Below, piece after piece: positions 1-10,375 of a stretch of DNA of 64,000 nucleotides; position 1 is the stretch's first letter, and each line of letters opens with the position of its first letter. Source of the stretch: Hypoxylon rubiginosum (taxonomy: Eukaryota > Ascomycota > Sordariomycetes > Xylariales > Hypoxylaceae); the NCBI GenBank assembly GCA_902806565.1, contig CADCXA010000053.1, positions 372,001 to 436,000 of the forward strand, in the 5' to 3' direction. The notes below the pieces were generated by a model. It worked only from the letters and a program-made list of their open reading frames with translations. It ran no database searches and was not told the origin of the DNA. The translations under genes and the position numbers were made by a program.

Positions 1-319
1 GAACCAACGGACCGTGTACATCAACCAAAATAGCGCCGTCACTATGTTTTACGCCATTGGTATCAGCTTAGACTCTGGTCGATGCCAATTACGAGTCTTG
101 GAAGTTCGGATTCTCGATTCTCTAATGGCTCAGCTCTGGTATAAAGGTTAGTCTTTTCCCCAATCTGGTCTCTACGTTCTCTCTCCCCTATTCAGTCATC
201 TTGCACAAACATTCAGTCTCTCCTGCCTTTACTTACAGGCCTTACATCTTCTGTCGCTGTTCTAACCTCTTAGACTGCGACTTAGTTTAAACGATTAGCC
301 ATCTCTCAAAGTCACAGAG
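1..319. other. Spacer and probable 5' leader of the first gene
   Basis: No coding region is supported here. The stretch before the ATG at 320 is pyrimidine-rich (about 160-270, many CTCTCT/CCTT runs), as is common in fungal promoters and 5' UTRs. No other site is claimed. Confidence 0.4.
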
Positions 320-1034
320 ATGGCGTCGAATGACCTCGTGTGGGAAGAAGGCGACATTGCCTTCCTCAGGGGCGTCGCCGAATTAAACGACGGCGAAAGA
401 CGCGCCCTGGCCGGATACGTGCCTCCAAAGGCTACGGGACACCCGGTGATCGTCTTGGAGCACACACCAGGCTCCAAGTACTGCACGATCACTACGGTGT
501 CAGCATACGGGTCCGGTTCCCACAACCGTTTCTTGGCCCCATGGGATCAGCCTGCTCACAAGCGTAAATCCCGTGGGGCTTTCTTCGCGTTTGCCGGCTC
601 CGAAAAGCCGGCCGATTGGCAGGAGCACCTCGAGCTCGAGGACAATGGGTGCTGGCCAAAGCCCAAGACTTCCGTATGTTACACCAAGTGTTCCCTTCTC
701 CCCCTTTTCAACCTCTTCCCTCAAACATCCTGCCGGTACCTAGCGAAGCAATTGCTAACTTCTTTTGCTACAGTGGGTGTACAGCCGGAACGTCTTCGTA
801 GTCCCGTGCTCGACACTTCGAGAGTTCCGCCGGGGAACTAGACTACGAATGACTCGGGAGAGTCTGAAATATCTCCTGGCCGCGATGGCGAAAACCTCCA
901 GCTTCGCCAATCGCTGGAACGACACCCGGCTCCCTCAGGATGCTAGAGCCTGCGCACCTGCAGGAGCTGCGTCCACCTCGGCGCCTCCCAATCGAAAAAA
1001 CGCCTGGGAGACCCGCCGAGCTCGAGGGCACTAG
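320..1034 (+). CDS. Unknown two-exon fungal protein, possibly truncated at the 3' end
   Basis: Exons are 320-673 and 774-1034. The 100-bp intron has donor GTATGT, a GCTAAC branch site and a CTACAG acceptor, and is phase 0; it joins a residue run ending PKPKTS to WVYSRNVFVV. The product is 204 aa. The N-terminal part contains GDIAFLRGVAELNDGERRA and GHPVIVLEHTPGS, then a Ser/Arg-rich stretch and an Arg-rich tail. I do not recognise the family and assign no function. The ATG at 320 has a good context (AGAGATGGCG). Oddity: beyond the TAG at 1032 the same frame stays protein-like (EPLGQLVAALQQSEARP) and meets further TAGs at 1113 and 1131 before running open to 1364, so the end may be eroded by nonsense mutations. 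Confidence 0.6.
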
Positions 1035-1897
1035 AGCGAGCCACTTGGACAACTGGTGGCCGCTCTCCAACAATCTGAAGCTCGACCGTACGGTCAGCTT
1101 CCACCACAAGCCTAGTGCTGGACACCGCACTAGGGCTTCACATTGGCGCCCCGGCGAGCGGCCTTCGCCAAATCACGGCGACTGTCTCTGCCTTCGCCGC
1201 TCGCTGGGGCCTCCACGACTCGGACCGGTTTCCTCCCGCAGCGAAGGCTCATCAATAGCCGGAACTGCCACGGGGGAGGACAAGACAGGCCGTCGCGGGC
1301 CACGGTACAGGGAAGGCTGGTTTTGGGAGAGGCGATAGAGGAGGAGATTTGGACAGAGTTATAGATTGATTTTGGAGGATTGGCTTTTGGATATGATATT
1401 GGATATGGTATTGGATATGATATTGGAATTCAATACATCATTCTACTACACTAGTATTCGTGCCCGTTATGCAATAACTGTAGTCGTCCTTGTGAGCTTT
1501 CATTTTCTATGCGTGTGCCTACTCGTACTCGGCACCTAGGTAGGTATGTCTTCGCGCATATCACTTGCCTCTTGTAACGACTGGTGGTCTCTCTAAGATG
1601 AGTCCAAAGTCTCCTCTAGCCGTTGCAGTCTGGACTCTAATCTGTGTAGGCCGGGCACAAGTTCATTCGCCATCAAGTCGTCACCAGTTACCGGCGGGTA
1701 GTATTACCACTCTGGTATAGCGATAATCACTTAGGTTCCTCATGCTATTCCGTTTGACATGCTAACCAGGTAAGCTAGGTATATTTGCTCTCTAAGCTTT
1801 GTTAAACACACGGACGGCCCTCAAGTACCATAGACCTATTAATTTCACGAAGTCGTATAACCCGGTCGTCAAAGTTCAAATCTCCCGGTTGGCCCTT
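1035..1897. other. Intergenic spacer after the first gene
   Basis: The first 330 bp is GC-rich and coding-like in the frame of the upstream gene but broken by TAG codons. It is followed by a short GGATATGATATT repeat, then ordinary noncoding sequence with a CACCTAGGTAGGTA motif near 1534-1546. No gene is supported. Confidence 0.4.
1387..1425. repeat. Three tandem copies of a 12-bp TTGGATATGATA unit
   Basis: Read directly: TTGGATATGATA, TTGGATATGGTA, TTGGATATGATA in succession, followed by TTGG. A small microsatellite in the 3' flank of the first gene. Confidence 0.8.
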
Positions 1898-2920
1898 TTA
1901 ATCAAATAAATGTGTAAGAGCTGAGCTTCCCTCCTCTTCGTTCGCCTTCTCGGGTTCGTCCTGGGATTCCTCCTCTGCCATAGAACGATCAATCGTGCCG
2001 TCGGGGTTTACCGGCCATGACACGGAATCTAGGAGCTGAGAAGTCGCCTCATCGTAATCAAAAACTTTGAAGTATAGTTCGGCTGTTTTAAAAACCGCTT
2101 GCTTAGTTGTCTCCAGATGGCCTTTGGAAACTGCACGCTGCTTCCCCCAGGTGTTGAAAGTGCTTAGCGTTCTGAGATCGGCTTCGATTGTGTTGGCTAG
2201 CTTGTGAAAATGCCCTGATTTGGCCAACTCCCCGAGATTCTTGTGGGCGACATCGTTTCGTTTCGCGTATAGCTTTATTGCTGAACGCACAAACCGAAGA
2301 CCCGGAAGATTGGCCGCCTTGGCTAGTTGCGAGATGAGATCCTTGAGGTATATAGGGCCAGCTGGCGGCCTCTCCTCTTCGTTTAGTCTCTCGTCGATGG
2401 TGTCCCATGGTTCGTTCAGAAAGAATGCCATGGTATTGGCTTCTGTGGACTCCTTCTCCTCTAACTCCATTTCACCAGCCTCGGAAAGTGGTGAGCGTTT
2501 TTTTCGATTCTTCTTAGCAATCTTCTCGGCTTCTTTGATCACTTTCGTTACTTCGGTGCGAAGCTGATTTAGAGTGATGGCGTAATAATCACTATATCGC
2601 AAGTAAAACCCATCATGGGCTAGCTGTTCCAGTTTGATCCGACATTCCGCATACTGAGCGTCTGCCTCCATTCTTCCAGTCATTTCTACCTTTATTGCAG
2701 GTAAGGTAGCTAGGGAGGCTTTGGCCCATGGGTTATCGGACGTGTCAGCCCCGTCTCCGACTCCTTTAAATCCCGCCAGAATCTGTCGCGCCCGGCTCTC
2801 GGTCAAGGGGCTCATTATCCGTTGGCCTTTTTCATTCTTCAGCTCCAGAAGCTCTCGAATCCACGATGTCATATTGAGGGAGCTTCCTACTTCACTGGAG
2901 CTATCCGGTTCTGACGCCAT
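1898..2920 (-). CDS. Unknown acidic/basic 340-aa intronless protein
   Basis: A single uninterrupted 340-codon frame from the ATG at 2920 to the stop at 1898; such a length is unlikely by chance and codon use is ordinary. The N-terminus MASEPDSSSEVGSSLN is polar. A helical segment WIRELLELKNEKGQ follows. A basic run KKNRKKRS mid-protein could be a nuclear signal. The C-terminus is strongly acidic (EEESQDEPEKANEEEG). No transmembrane segment or catalytic motif is visible and I recognise no family. Both neighbours are transcribed on the opposite strand. Lineage-specific protein is the best label. Confidence 0.65.
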   Translation of the reverse strand: MASEPDSSSEVGSSLNMTSWIRELLELKNEKGQRIMSPLTESRARQILAGFKGVGDGADTSDNPWAKASLATLPAIKVEMTGRMEADAQYAECRIKLEQLAHDGFYLRYSDYYAITLNQLRTEVTKVIKEAEKIAKKNRKKRSPLSEAGEMELEEKESTEANTMAFFLNEPWDTIDERLNEEERPPAGPIYLKDLISQLAKAANLPGLRFVRSAIKLYAKRNDVAHKNLGELAKSGHFHKLANTIEADLRTLSTFNTWGKQRAVSKGHLETTKQAVFKTAELYFKVFDYDEATSQLLDSVSWPVNPDGTIDRSMAEEESQDEPEKANEEEGSSALTHLFD

Positions 2921-3664
2921 GCTTGGTAATATCTCTCGTGTATGACTCGGTACTCAAGCAGGAGGTTTGAAAGAAGTATAGATTTTACAGTGACGATGTC
3001 TAATATGCTCGATTGCAACTCATTATGACCTTCCTGCGCACGTGTGTAGGTATACTAGGAGCTGCACTAATGTATAGCAACCGCCTTAGATATCTTGCAT
3101 ATAGCGGTATCACAGTTCTTCCCTTGGCATGCTATATGTACCTACCGTAACAGTTGATATTGTTACTAGCCCTAGTAATTGTGATACGTTCGTAGCGTTA
3201 CAGCAATTGCATCTTGAAGGTGCCACCATGTCAACCCCCAGGCCGACGTACCCAGTACCTACTTACCTAACTATGAAACATTATAGCTGTTCAAGTCGTT
3301 GGAAAAACGACACAAATAAATCACTGCCTTGCATACACTTACCTAGGCCGCTAGGTACCTAATTACCTAGGAAGGTGTAAAGAACATGTAGTGATGTTGC
3401 GGATCAGGGGTAAAAAGGGGTACAATTCGCTGAAGGAGCTGACGTCATCATGAACCACCAGGCGCGCAGATAGGGGAAGGCGGATAAGGTGGTAGTCATT
3501 ATGGACCCTGCATCCTACCGCTAATCGTTATTAGTTCCAGGTCCAGATCTAGATCTACATACCTAGTACCTAGCTTCTCAACCTCGGGGACGCTATTTTA
3601 GCAGCTGGGTGGAAGGCATCTATCTCTTTTGCGCCCGGTCTCCCTTTCATGACTGAAACTTAGA
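2921..3664. other. Intergenic spacer rich in CCTAGGTACC-type motifs
   Basis: No supported gene. Several overlapping ACCTAGG/CTAGGTACC motifs lie at 3341-3372 and again at 3561-3573. This is the upstream region of the kinase-like gene; a 77-codon frame at 3129 lacks any protein-like character. Confidence 0.45.
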
Positions 3665-5199
3665 ATGCCCATGATATTGACGGTCATTACTAGAATTCTT
3701 ATTCTGACGCTCTTAGTTATGCGCCATGCTCCCATTCCATCCTCCAAGGCAATCGAGCCTGAACGGGTGGCTACCATCATGCTGTCATGGCACGGGCTCG
3801 AGCTAGTCTCCAGCAGAAAGTTACAGACATTATGGGCAGGCTATGGCTACATCTACGAAATTACGGCCCGGGCCCTTAGCGATGAAATCTCGGTCGAGTT
3901 GAGAAAAGATAACCGCGTTGATGCTATAAATAGCCACACGGGGCAGGTGTTTCCGCTCATACTCAAATTCATTGCTCCCCCGCGAACGAACTCAGATTCT
4001 GAAGACGAAGGTCACTTGCGTAAGCTGATGAGCTACGGCGTCGAACAGTACTTTTACAGCTCTGTAGTGCCGTACCTAGAAGATGAGACGCCGGTGGCCC
4101 ATTGCGTTGCTACTACGCGGGATTCACATGGAAAGCCTGGCGCCGAGCTCCTCGACGGTCTGACCGCGACAAGTAAGCTTTTTTTTCTTGCCAACAAGTT
4201 TCAACTTCTATTTTCATCCGTCTTAGATCGTCCAAAGTTAAATTAAAACATTCCGATTGGGTCCGTTCGTTCTTGGCCGATTCCATCTCGGCAGTGTGAC
4301 TTTAGCGCTTCATTACAATTCACTCCCGTCGCGTGGCGAAGAACGTATTAACTCGTTTCACCATAGTCATGACGGATCTGAGACCTCGTTATCCCGTCGC
4401 TGGAGAGAAGAGATCCGAACTCAACAAGCAGCAGGTCGATGCCACATTGGATTGGCTTTCTGGCTTCCACCGCGCCTCTCGAAAGCTAATAACGGGGGAC
4501 CTTGACGATTTTCTGCGGCCACCACTCGAGGAAGCCAAAAGAAGACAGGCTGGACAAGGTTCAGGTACAAAGCTATGGCTCAATGGAGGTTACACGTATC
4601 TCGCAACTCGTCTGAAGGAGTATGCGGCTCTTGCGGAGGACCAATATTCGGAATGGGCCGCGCTCTGCGTACCCACTACCCCGGGTGGGCAGTCGATCGC
4701 AGAGCTAGCTGCCGACTTCCTCACCCCACGCGGTCGAGAATACGAGACGCTCATTCACGGCGACGTGAAGTCTCAGAACTTATTCACCACAAAATGCGGT
4801 CGCGAAGTGGCGTTTTACGATTTCCAATACGTAGGACTCGGCCTTGGTGTTTGCGACCTGGCCAAATTATTCACTTGCTCCGTTCCGTTAGATTTACTTA
4901 CGGATTACGAGAACGGCATACCAAGTACACTTCGGATGGACAAGGGCGAGCAAAAGCTCCTGAAATCCTATCATTCAAAACTGCTCAACGGCTTTGTAGA
5001 CCCGCACGGACGTCGTTTAACTTATGATTGGGACGAATTTGTCCGGCATTGGGAGACTGCCCTGGTCGACTGGCTGAGGTTCCAGGCTTCGTGGGGATTT
5101 TGGGGCAACACCGAATGGCTCGAAGCGCGAGTAAGATGGATTCTAGAAGACCGCCAATGGCGAGACTGGCTTCAGACAAACCAGCACACACAGACATAA
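3665..5199 (+). CDS. Aminoglycoside-phosphotransferase / choline-kinase-like protein
   Basis: Exons are 3665(or 3719)-4172 and 4367-5199. The intron is 194 bp (donor GTAAGC, acceptor CATAG) and phase 1; splicing gives LLDGLTATIMTDLRPRYP, which reads like a continuous kinase-like fold. With the ATG at 3719 (MRHAPIPSSKAIEPE) the product is 428 aa; the ATG at 3665 adds a hydrophobic extension and seems less likely. The catalytic signature HGDVKSQNLF lies near residue 282 (family HxDxxxxN), followed by VAFYDFQYVGLG, where DFQ takes the place of the metal-binding DFG/DxD. These are hallmarks of the APH/EcKL (DUF1679-like) group, which phosphorylates small-molecule hydroxyls. The substrate is unknown. 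The gene converges on the SDR with a gap of about 90 bp. Confidence 0.8.
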
Positions 5200-5289
5200 G
5201 AGATAGGTGTGTAGATATTCAGACTGTGATTCAGAAGTGACATACAGAGCGTATTACTTAAAATATCACATCTTGGAATCTCTTAACTG

Positions 5290-6211
5290 TCATTTATTTT
5301 CCATGAAGGTCTCCACCAACCGCCGAAATCCGATCCTCCTGGGTCCCTCGACATTGTCGAAGTGATCCTTAATCGGCCCTACGGGAATCTCCTCGTCGCC
5401 CTTGGTAAGGCCGTCCCACGCCCCATCGACGAACTCGTCGAGCGGGATGCCGATGTTGCCCTGGCCGATCTTCAGGAGCTCCAACTGCTGCGAGTGAAGC
5501 TCCGTCTGTACGGCCGGCGGAAATATCTCGATCACCTTGATGTGCCGGCTCTTGTCGTCGTGGGTTAGCTGCGCGCGGATCGACCACACCAGCGAGTGCA
5601 GCGCCGCTTTGGTCGCGCAGTAGTTGCCGCAGCGCGGCAGCGGGATCAGCGCCAGCCCCGACGTCACCACTATCAGCGCCACCGGCTTCGGCGCCTGCGC
5701 TTGCAAGTGCGGAAGCAGGTACGTGATCAGGTACAGGTACGACGTGTAATTCGTACCCAGCTCATTGACTGTGCGCGGTAGGTCAATGTCTTGCGGTTTG
5801 GTGAAGTCCAGCGTGCGCTGGATGCCCGAGTTGAGGATCACGGCGTCGATGCCGGGATATGTCGCGGTCATTCTATGAGTAGCAAACCAGTCAGTCAGGG
5901 GCTAGGTCCAACTCCCCAAACGATGCAGCCTCCTACATTTGCAGACACCGTAGAGGAGATACCTACTCTTTCGTCCACGACTCGGTCTTGTCAAACTCGG
6001 TGATGTCGAACTGCGACGCCGCGGCCTTGTCGGACCCGTGCTTCGAAACGAAGGCGTCGAGCCTGTCCTTGCGGCGGCCGACGGCGATGACGAAGATGCC
6101 ATTCTCAATCATGCGCTCCGCCAGCGCGAGACCGATGCCGGAAGTGGCACCGACCAGGAGAACGGTCTTATACGGAAAGCCCATTCTCTCGCCTTTTTCA
6201 CTTGGGTTCAA
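5290..6211 (-). CDS. Short-chain dehydrogenase/reductase
   Basis: Exons are 6211-5967 and 5872-5290. The intron is 94 bp (donor GTAGGT, acceptor CATAG) and the joined frame reads WTKEMTATYPGIDAVILNSG. The product is 275 aa from MNPSEKGERMGFPYK; a second ATG at MGFPYK could be used. The Rossmann nucleotide-binding motif is VLLVGATSGIGLALAE. NSG takes the place of the SDR NNAG motif. A strand with VVTSG precedes the catalytic YCATKAALH (YxxxK). GRRKDRL after strand 2 suggests NADP(H) preference. This is a classical SDR of DltE type, probably a cytosolic carbonyl reductase or alcohol dehydrogenase; the substrate cannot be told. It converges with the kinase-like gene. Confidence 0.88.
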
Positions 6212-7715
6212 TTTCGATAGGAGGGCTATGGTATACCAAGCCGTCAGGATCAGGTAAACTGCCTAATTGTCTCGGAAGGGAGGAAAGGAAGGAGAAAAAG
6301 GAGCGACACAGGGGGAGAGCTTCATATATGACCTGCTTACGTGATGCGTCGCATTACATAAGGACCGTAACATAAGCAGACCGTGCGGAGTAATGTTTGG
6401 GCGTTCTAACGCCGAGCGCTCCCTTAGGATTCAGCTTCGCCGGATATCGATGACGATGGTGTTGACGTTAGACTTGACGTATGTCGGGATCTTGGCCCTT
6501 GCCAAGCGGATAGGAAGGACCACAGGCTGTTGGTTGGTATAGGAAGGGGATATGACAGGGACGGGTCTCTTTGTCTCTTTGTCTTCGCCTCCTGTCTATG
6601 CCCGGAGCTTAGTAGCTGTTAGGTTCATAGCTTTTCGCGTATTAATGTTGTTGTTTCCTTATTACATGGTGAGCTTTGAAATACCTAAGCCGCCCCCTCC
6701 GGCTATATCTCCCGGCCTGGCTACTCGCCTACGGGTGATACTATAACCTTAGCCTCGCATATTTAGTTGATCAGAAGCACAACAGACCCCGCGGATGCTC
6801 GTTTTGGCAGTAGGGATTGATAGCATTATTAAACGATGCTACATCGAAATATGCCAATTCGGGAGATGCATACGGCAGGTCTCTACAGTCGGCGTATGTG
6901 GTTCGTGGGTATTGCTTGATCTGACATAGCCATCCCATCCCCCACACGAAGCCAGGGTGTCAATGATCTAAGAGGGAAACCCCATCTCGGCAGCTTATAA
7001 TCGACGGTGATTGGCTGCGCAATCTGGGGTTATTGAGGAGTTGCTTTTCTGCCCCCCCCTTTTCTTTGTGGTCCTGGACCGGTCGAATTAGGTAATCGTC
7101 TATGGCTAGGATGCCAATGAACGCTATATATAATTGTAGGGACACTTGTATAGATAAAGACAAGGTTCTCGGCAAAGTATTAAAATCAGTAAAATAATAT
7201 GCACTTGCACTTCGACTGTTACCCTCTTTTAGCATGGTTATAATGAAGTAACCATCGTGTTTTCAATAATCTGTATAATGAGATGGGCGGGCCAGAAGAA
7301 ATAGCAGGAGACAAAGATTATAAGAGAAAGGCTAGAAAAGAAGTAATTACAGGTAATGATTCAACCCTAGGTATTTTGTCTTATATTAGAAAATAGCGAG
7401 TATTCTCTATAGTGAGTTATCATATCTACCTACCTAACTAAAAGAAATATGTCACAGAGAATGCAATTAGAAGTGGTAAACGAGAGGAAAGGTTTATTAA
7501 TTATCTAAAGAGTGTACAACTCCCTAAGTGATTATCTGGTAGCTTCCTCTGGATGCCGACTTGAGGAGGCTATGTACTAAGACTTACCTTGAGTGGAGGT
7601 ATAACGATAGGCTAGATAATCTGGGGAAGTCAAATTATGTGAATGGAGGATAGATATTAGTCCACTTAGTTTCCTTGCCACCGTTGTTGGCGCCGGTGTT
7701 AGGAGTCTCAGAGCA
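6212..7715. other. Long intergenic region without supported genes
   Basis: It contains only short frames without protein character. Visible features are purine-rich GGAGGAAAGGAAGGAGAAAA near 6278-6300, a C8 run at about 7052, and CTACCTACCTAAC near 7427. No RNA gene was recognised. Confidence 0.4.
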
Positions 7716-7985
7716 CTAACAATCGTTGCAGAACTTGCAGTCCTTACCGTTCTGGCAGACCACAAATTCGTTCAATTCCTTGGAGTCGTTGCAGAACTTG
7801 CAATCCTTGCCATTCTGACAGTCCATAAATTCATTCAATTCCTTGGAGTCGCTGCAGTACTTGCAGGCCTTGCATTCCTTACATTCAGGCTCGCTGCAGG
7901 CACAGTTCTGCTGGGCGGTGTTGCTAACCTTGACCTCCTCAGAGGTCTGGGTAGCAGCGTCACGGTTGGAAGCCTGAGTAGACAT
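7716..7985 (-). CDS. Small cysteine-rich, metallothionein-like repeat protein
   Basis: The frame from the ATG at 7985 (MSTQASNRDAATQTSEEVK) gives 89 aa with 13 cysteines, all in the C-terminal two thirds. The longer upstream in-frame extension to 8135 is hydrophobic/Ser-rich and more likely 5' UTR. Cysteines follow C-x-C-x4-C-x2-C-x2-C-x2-C, then twice a C-x5-C-x2-C module (CQNGKDCKFCNDS and CQNGKDCKFCNDC) separated by KELNEF linkers. The modules are repeated at DNA level with a 60-bp period. There are no aromatic residues inside the clusters apart from single Phe/Tyr. This fits fungal metallothioneins binding Cu(I) or Zn(II), but a cysteine-rich protein of other use is possible. No signal peptide is seen with this start. 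Confidence 0.7.
   Translation of the reverse strand: MSTQASNRDAATQTSEEVKVSNTAQQNCACSEPECKECKACKYCSDSKELNEFMDCQNGKDCKFCNDSKELNEFVVCQNGKDCKFCNDC
7737..7872 (-). repeat. 60-bp tandem repeat inside the metallothionein-like gene
   Basis: On the minus strand the segment encoding CKFCNDSKELNEF + CQNGKD occurs in two near-identical copies plus partial ones at either side (CKYCSDSKELNEF upstream, CKFCNDC downstream). The period is 20 codons. In-frame copy-number change would lengthen or shorten the protein by whole metal-binding modules. Confidence 0.75.
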
Positions 7986-8671
7986 TTTCAAGTTGTTACG
8001 AAGTGGGTTTGAGTAAAAAGTGTTGATGAATAAATTGTAGGAGCTGGTTTTGTAGATTTGAAGACGGAGTGATGATGATTGCAGTGCGGATGGTGAAGAA
8101 AGAAATGTCTCGACAAAGGCGGCCGGCCTAGGCATTTATAATTCTATACGATAGTCAAAATCAAAGGGCTTGATCAAGAGATGAATAGTTGTTGATAATC
8201 CCATAGTCCTCATATGGAACAATCTGTTGTGGTTGCCGCAACGTCCTCAAAGCCAGCATTGTTTTACGAGGTCAGTGAAACAAAGAGAGTCAATACAACT
8301 TCATTATAGATGAATATGAAAGCATAGCGTAATGGAAACAAGGGACTAATGTAGACTCTCGTAGAGCAAGACGAGAGACACTGTAACTGGATCATTTTCG
8401 TCTTAGTAGAGAGTCCTTGTTACCAACAAGTATGTCGCATACAATCTAACCAGACCTATGTACAACCAACAGCCAATTTACCTAGTAACATTTCGTAAGG
8501 GTCCAGGCCCCCTCTACCGATAGTTCGTTCTCTTGAAACCCTTGTTTTACATTGGCTTTACTCTTACACAGAGCTTCTTGATGTGTTCGAGCTAAATATA
8601 GCTACCGTAAGGTCCCCTTTCTCACTGCAGCTTTCCTTTTCCCCTAGCTAATCCAAGCCGGGACTTTACAG
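7986..8671. other. Intergenic spacer
   Basis: This is the upstream region of the metallothionein-like gene and the left flank of the decayed P450. No upstream P450 exons (membrane anchor, PGP hinge) could be found in any frame, so the P450 copy appears to lack its 5' part. Confidence 0.4.
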
Positions 8672-9751
8672 GCTGAAGGCCAGTTATGGAAGACGCAGCG
8701 GAGAGTGGCGACCCGATGCTTAAACGAGCAAAATAATGAGATCGTATGGTCCGAGGCAATTACTTTAGCTAGTGACATGCTCTGGTATTGGACTTCCAAG
8801 ACATCCCTCACATCTGGTGCCGAAGACTTGCGCACCCTGTCTCCCCCTGTACTCTCTCGGGCTGCTTTTGGCAAATCCTTCAAGTTTCTAGGATATGATG
8901 AGAGACAATCCTTTGTCAGTCCGTCCAGCAACTATAAAGAGTCTTTGCTATTGATATTGGAGAATTGCGTGCTTATCCTCGGCTTCGGCACTAAGTTCAT
9001 CGCGAACCCCTGGCTCTCGCGAAAGTTTCGAGTGGTTCATGAGGCATGGGTCTCCTTTAGGGCATACCTACGTGACATACCAAACCTATACGAGGAGGAA
9101 AAGCGCGCATTGTAAGTGATAAGGGCATATGAGGCACGTGTTACTGACATCAGTTGTAGTGCTGAGGGAAGAGTTACTGACTATAGCCTTATGGCATTAT
9201 TGATTCGCGCCTCACAGGAAGAAGCTGACACATCAGCGAGTGAAGTTTACGGCAATATGTTCGCTTTCAATTTCGCCGGCCATGACACTGTTGTCCATAC
9301 ATTTACTTCGCGTTGTACTTTATCTCGGCGCATCCGGAAGTTCAAGACTGGCTATTCGAGAAATTTAGGCCGTCTCAGGAGGTCGTAAGCTAGGCGAGTG
9401 GGATTATCGCGCCGACTTCCCGCGCTTTAAATGTTGTTTGGCTATCATGCTGGATCAGATCAGGTAGGCCTGGTGAGGAGGAACTGAACCTACCCGAGCG
9501 CGGTGCTTTCATCGGTTGGCCCGAAGGCACGCGTGACTGTCCGGGCAAGAAGTTCTCCTAGGTTGAGCTCGTAGCAACGATCGCGGTGCTGTTTTCAAAC
9601 TGGCGCGTGGATCCGGTCACCACGAAAGGGTGATACCATTCAAGCCGCACGCGAAAGAGTTATGGATCTCATCAAGACGGACTCGGGCCCTGTTTTGCCG
9701 CTTCAGATGCTGCATCCAGAGCGGTCGCCGTTGGTTTGGAGAAAGCGGTAG
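8672..9751 (+). pseudogene. Decayed cytochrome P450 fragment
   Basis: The readable part begins after a TTTACAG acceptor at 8671 with a segment reading AEGQLWKTQRRVAT, then NEQNNEIVWSEAITLASDML, both P450 B-C/C-helix like. A 48-bp intron (9112-9159) is still recognisable. The I-helix FAGHDT follows at about 9279. Then damage begins: a 1-bp loss near 9305, an internal gap near 9465 where the ExxR and PERF regions should be, an in-frame TAG at 9559 just after the haem-loop segment GAFIGWPEGTRDCPGKKFS (probably CAG to TAG), and an extra G near 9627. The tail reading MLHPERSPLVWRKR ends at 9749-9751. N-terminus, K-helix and open frame are all missing, so no enzyme can be made. It is unrelated in sequence to the P450 at 49.4-51.5 kb. 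Confidence 0.85.
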
Positions 9752-10375
9752 ACCAATATCCTCATGTAGTGGGGGCAACCCCTAATACGCACAGAATCTC
9801 GTCTCGTAGATTCATGCACCTAAACTGAATGTTCAATTCAAATGGAGAATCCGAGACTTGGACCTTTGGCCAGTATTTGAAGGCTCTCCACTATGACTGT
9901 GCCCCTTAGATGCCAAGTGCATCCCTGGTTCGTCACCCTTATCGAGTTAGGTCTGACGTATTCTACATTGTTCCCGTGGTAGAAAAGCGGAGGTAGCTTG
10001 CTTTACCTAGTAGACGCCTTTTTTTTAAATTTTTTTTTTAAACAAATTTCACTTGTAATCGTAGTCTTCGGACTGGTGTCTGTATCTCGTCTCTATGCGC
10101 GGTGCGGGGATCCGTGTTGGCTGTTCCAAGACAATACCTTAGGCCGCCGCGCAAGGCGCAACGTCGTATTACTTATCGAAAGAGATGAGATTCGTACCAC
10201 ATGATCTGCTACCTAGTTTGATTCCCTCCAAGCCTAATTTGTGCCCTTCACGCTCTTAGCCCAGCCCGTAGGATATCCCGTGCGCCAAACACCTGACACG
10301 CCCATAGACAACGGCAACCCAACACCACATGCTAACAATTTGGTATAGTCTTCCCTCGACGGATCCTCTTTCCCT
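9752..10375. other. Intergenic spacer with a poly-T/A run
   Basis: No gene is supported. A low-complexity TTTTTTTTAAATTTTTTTTTAAAC run lies at about 10019-10043. The rest is ordinary noncoding sequence between the dead P450 and FMP52. Confidence 0.4.

Noticed and set aside
3129..3362. 77-codon frame upstream of the kinase-like gene
   Set aside because: No homology-like features; overlaps the palindromic CCTAGGTACC cluster.
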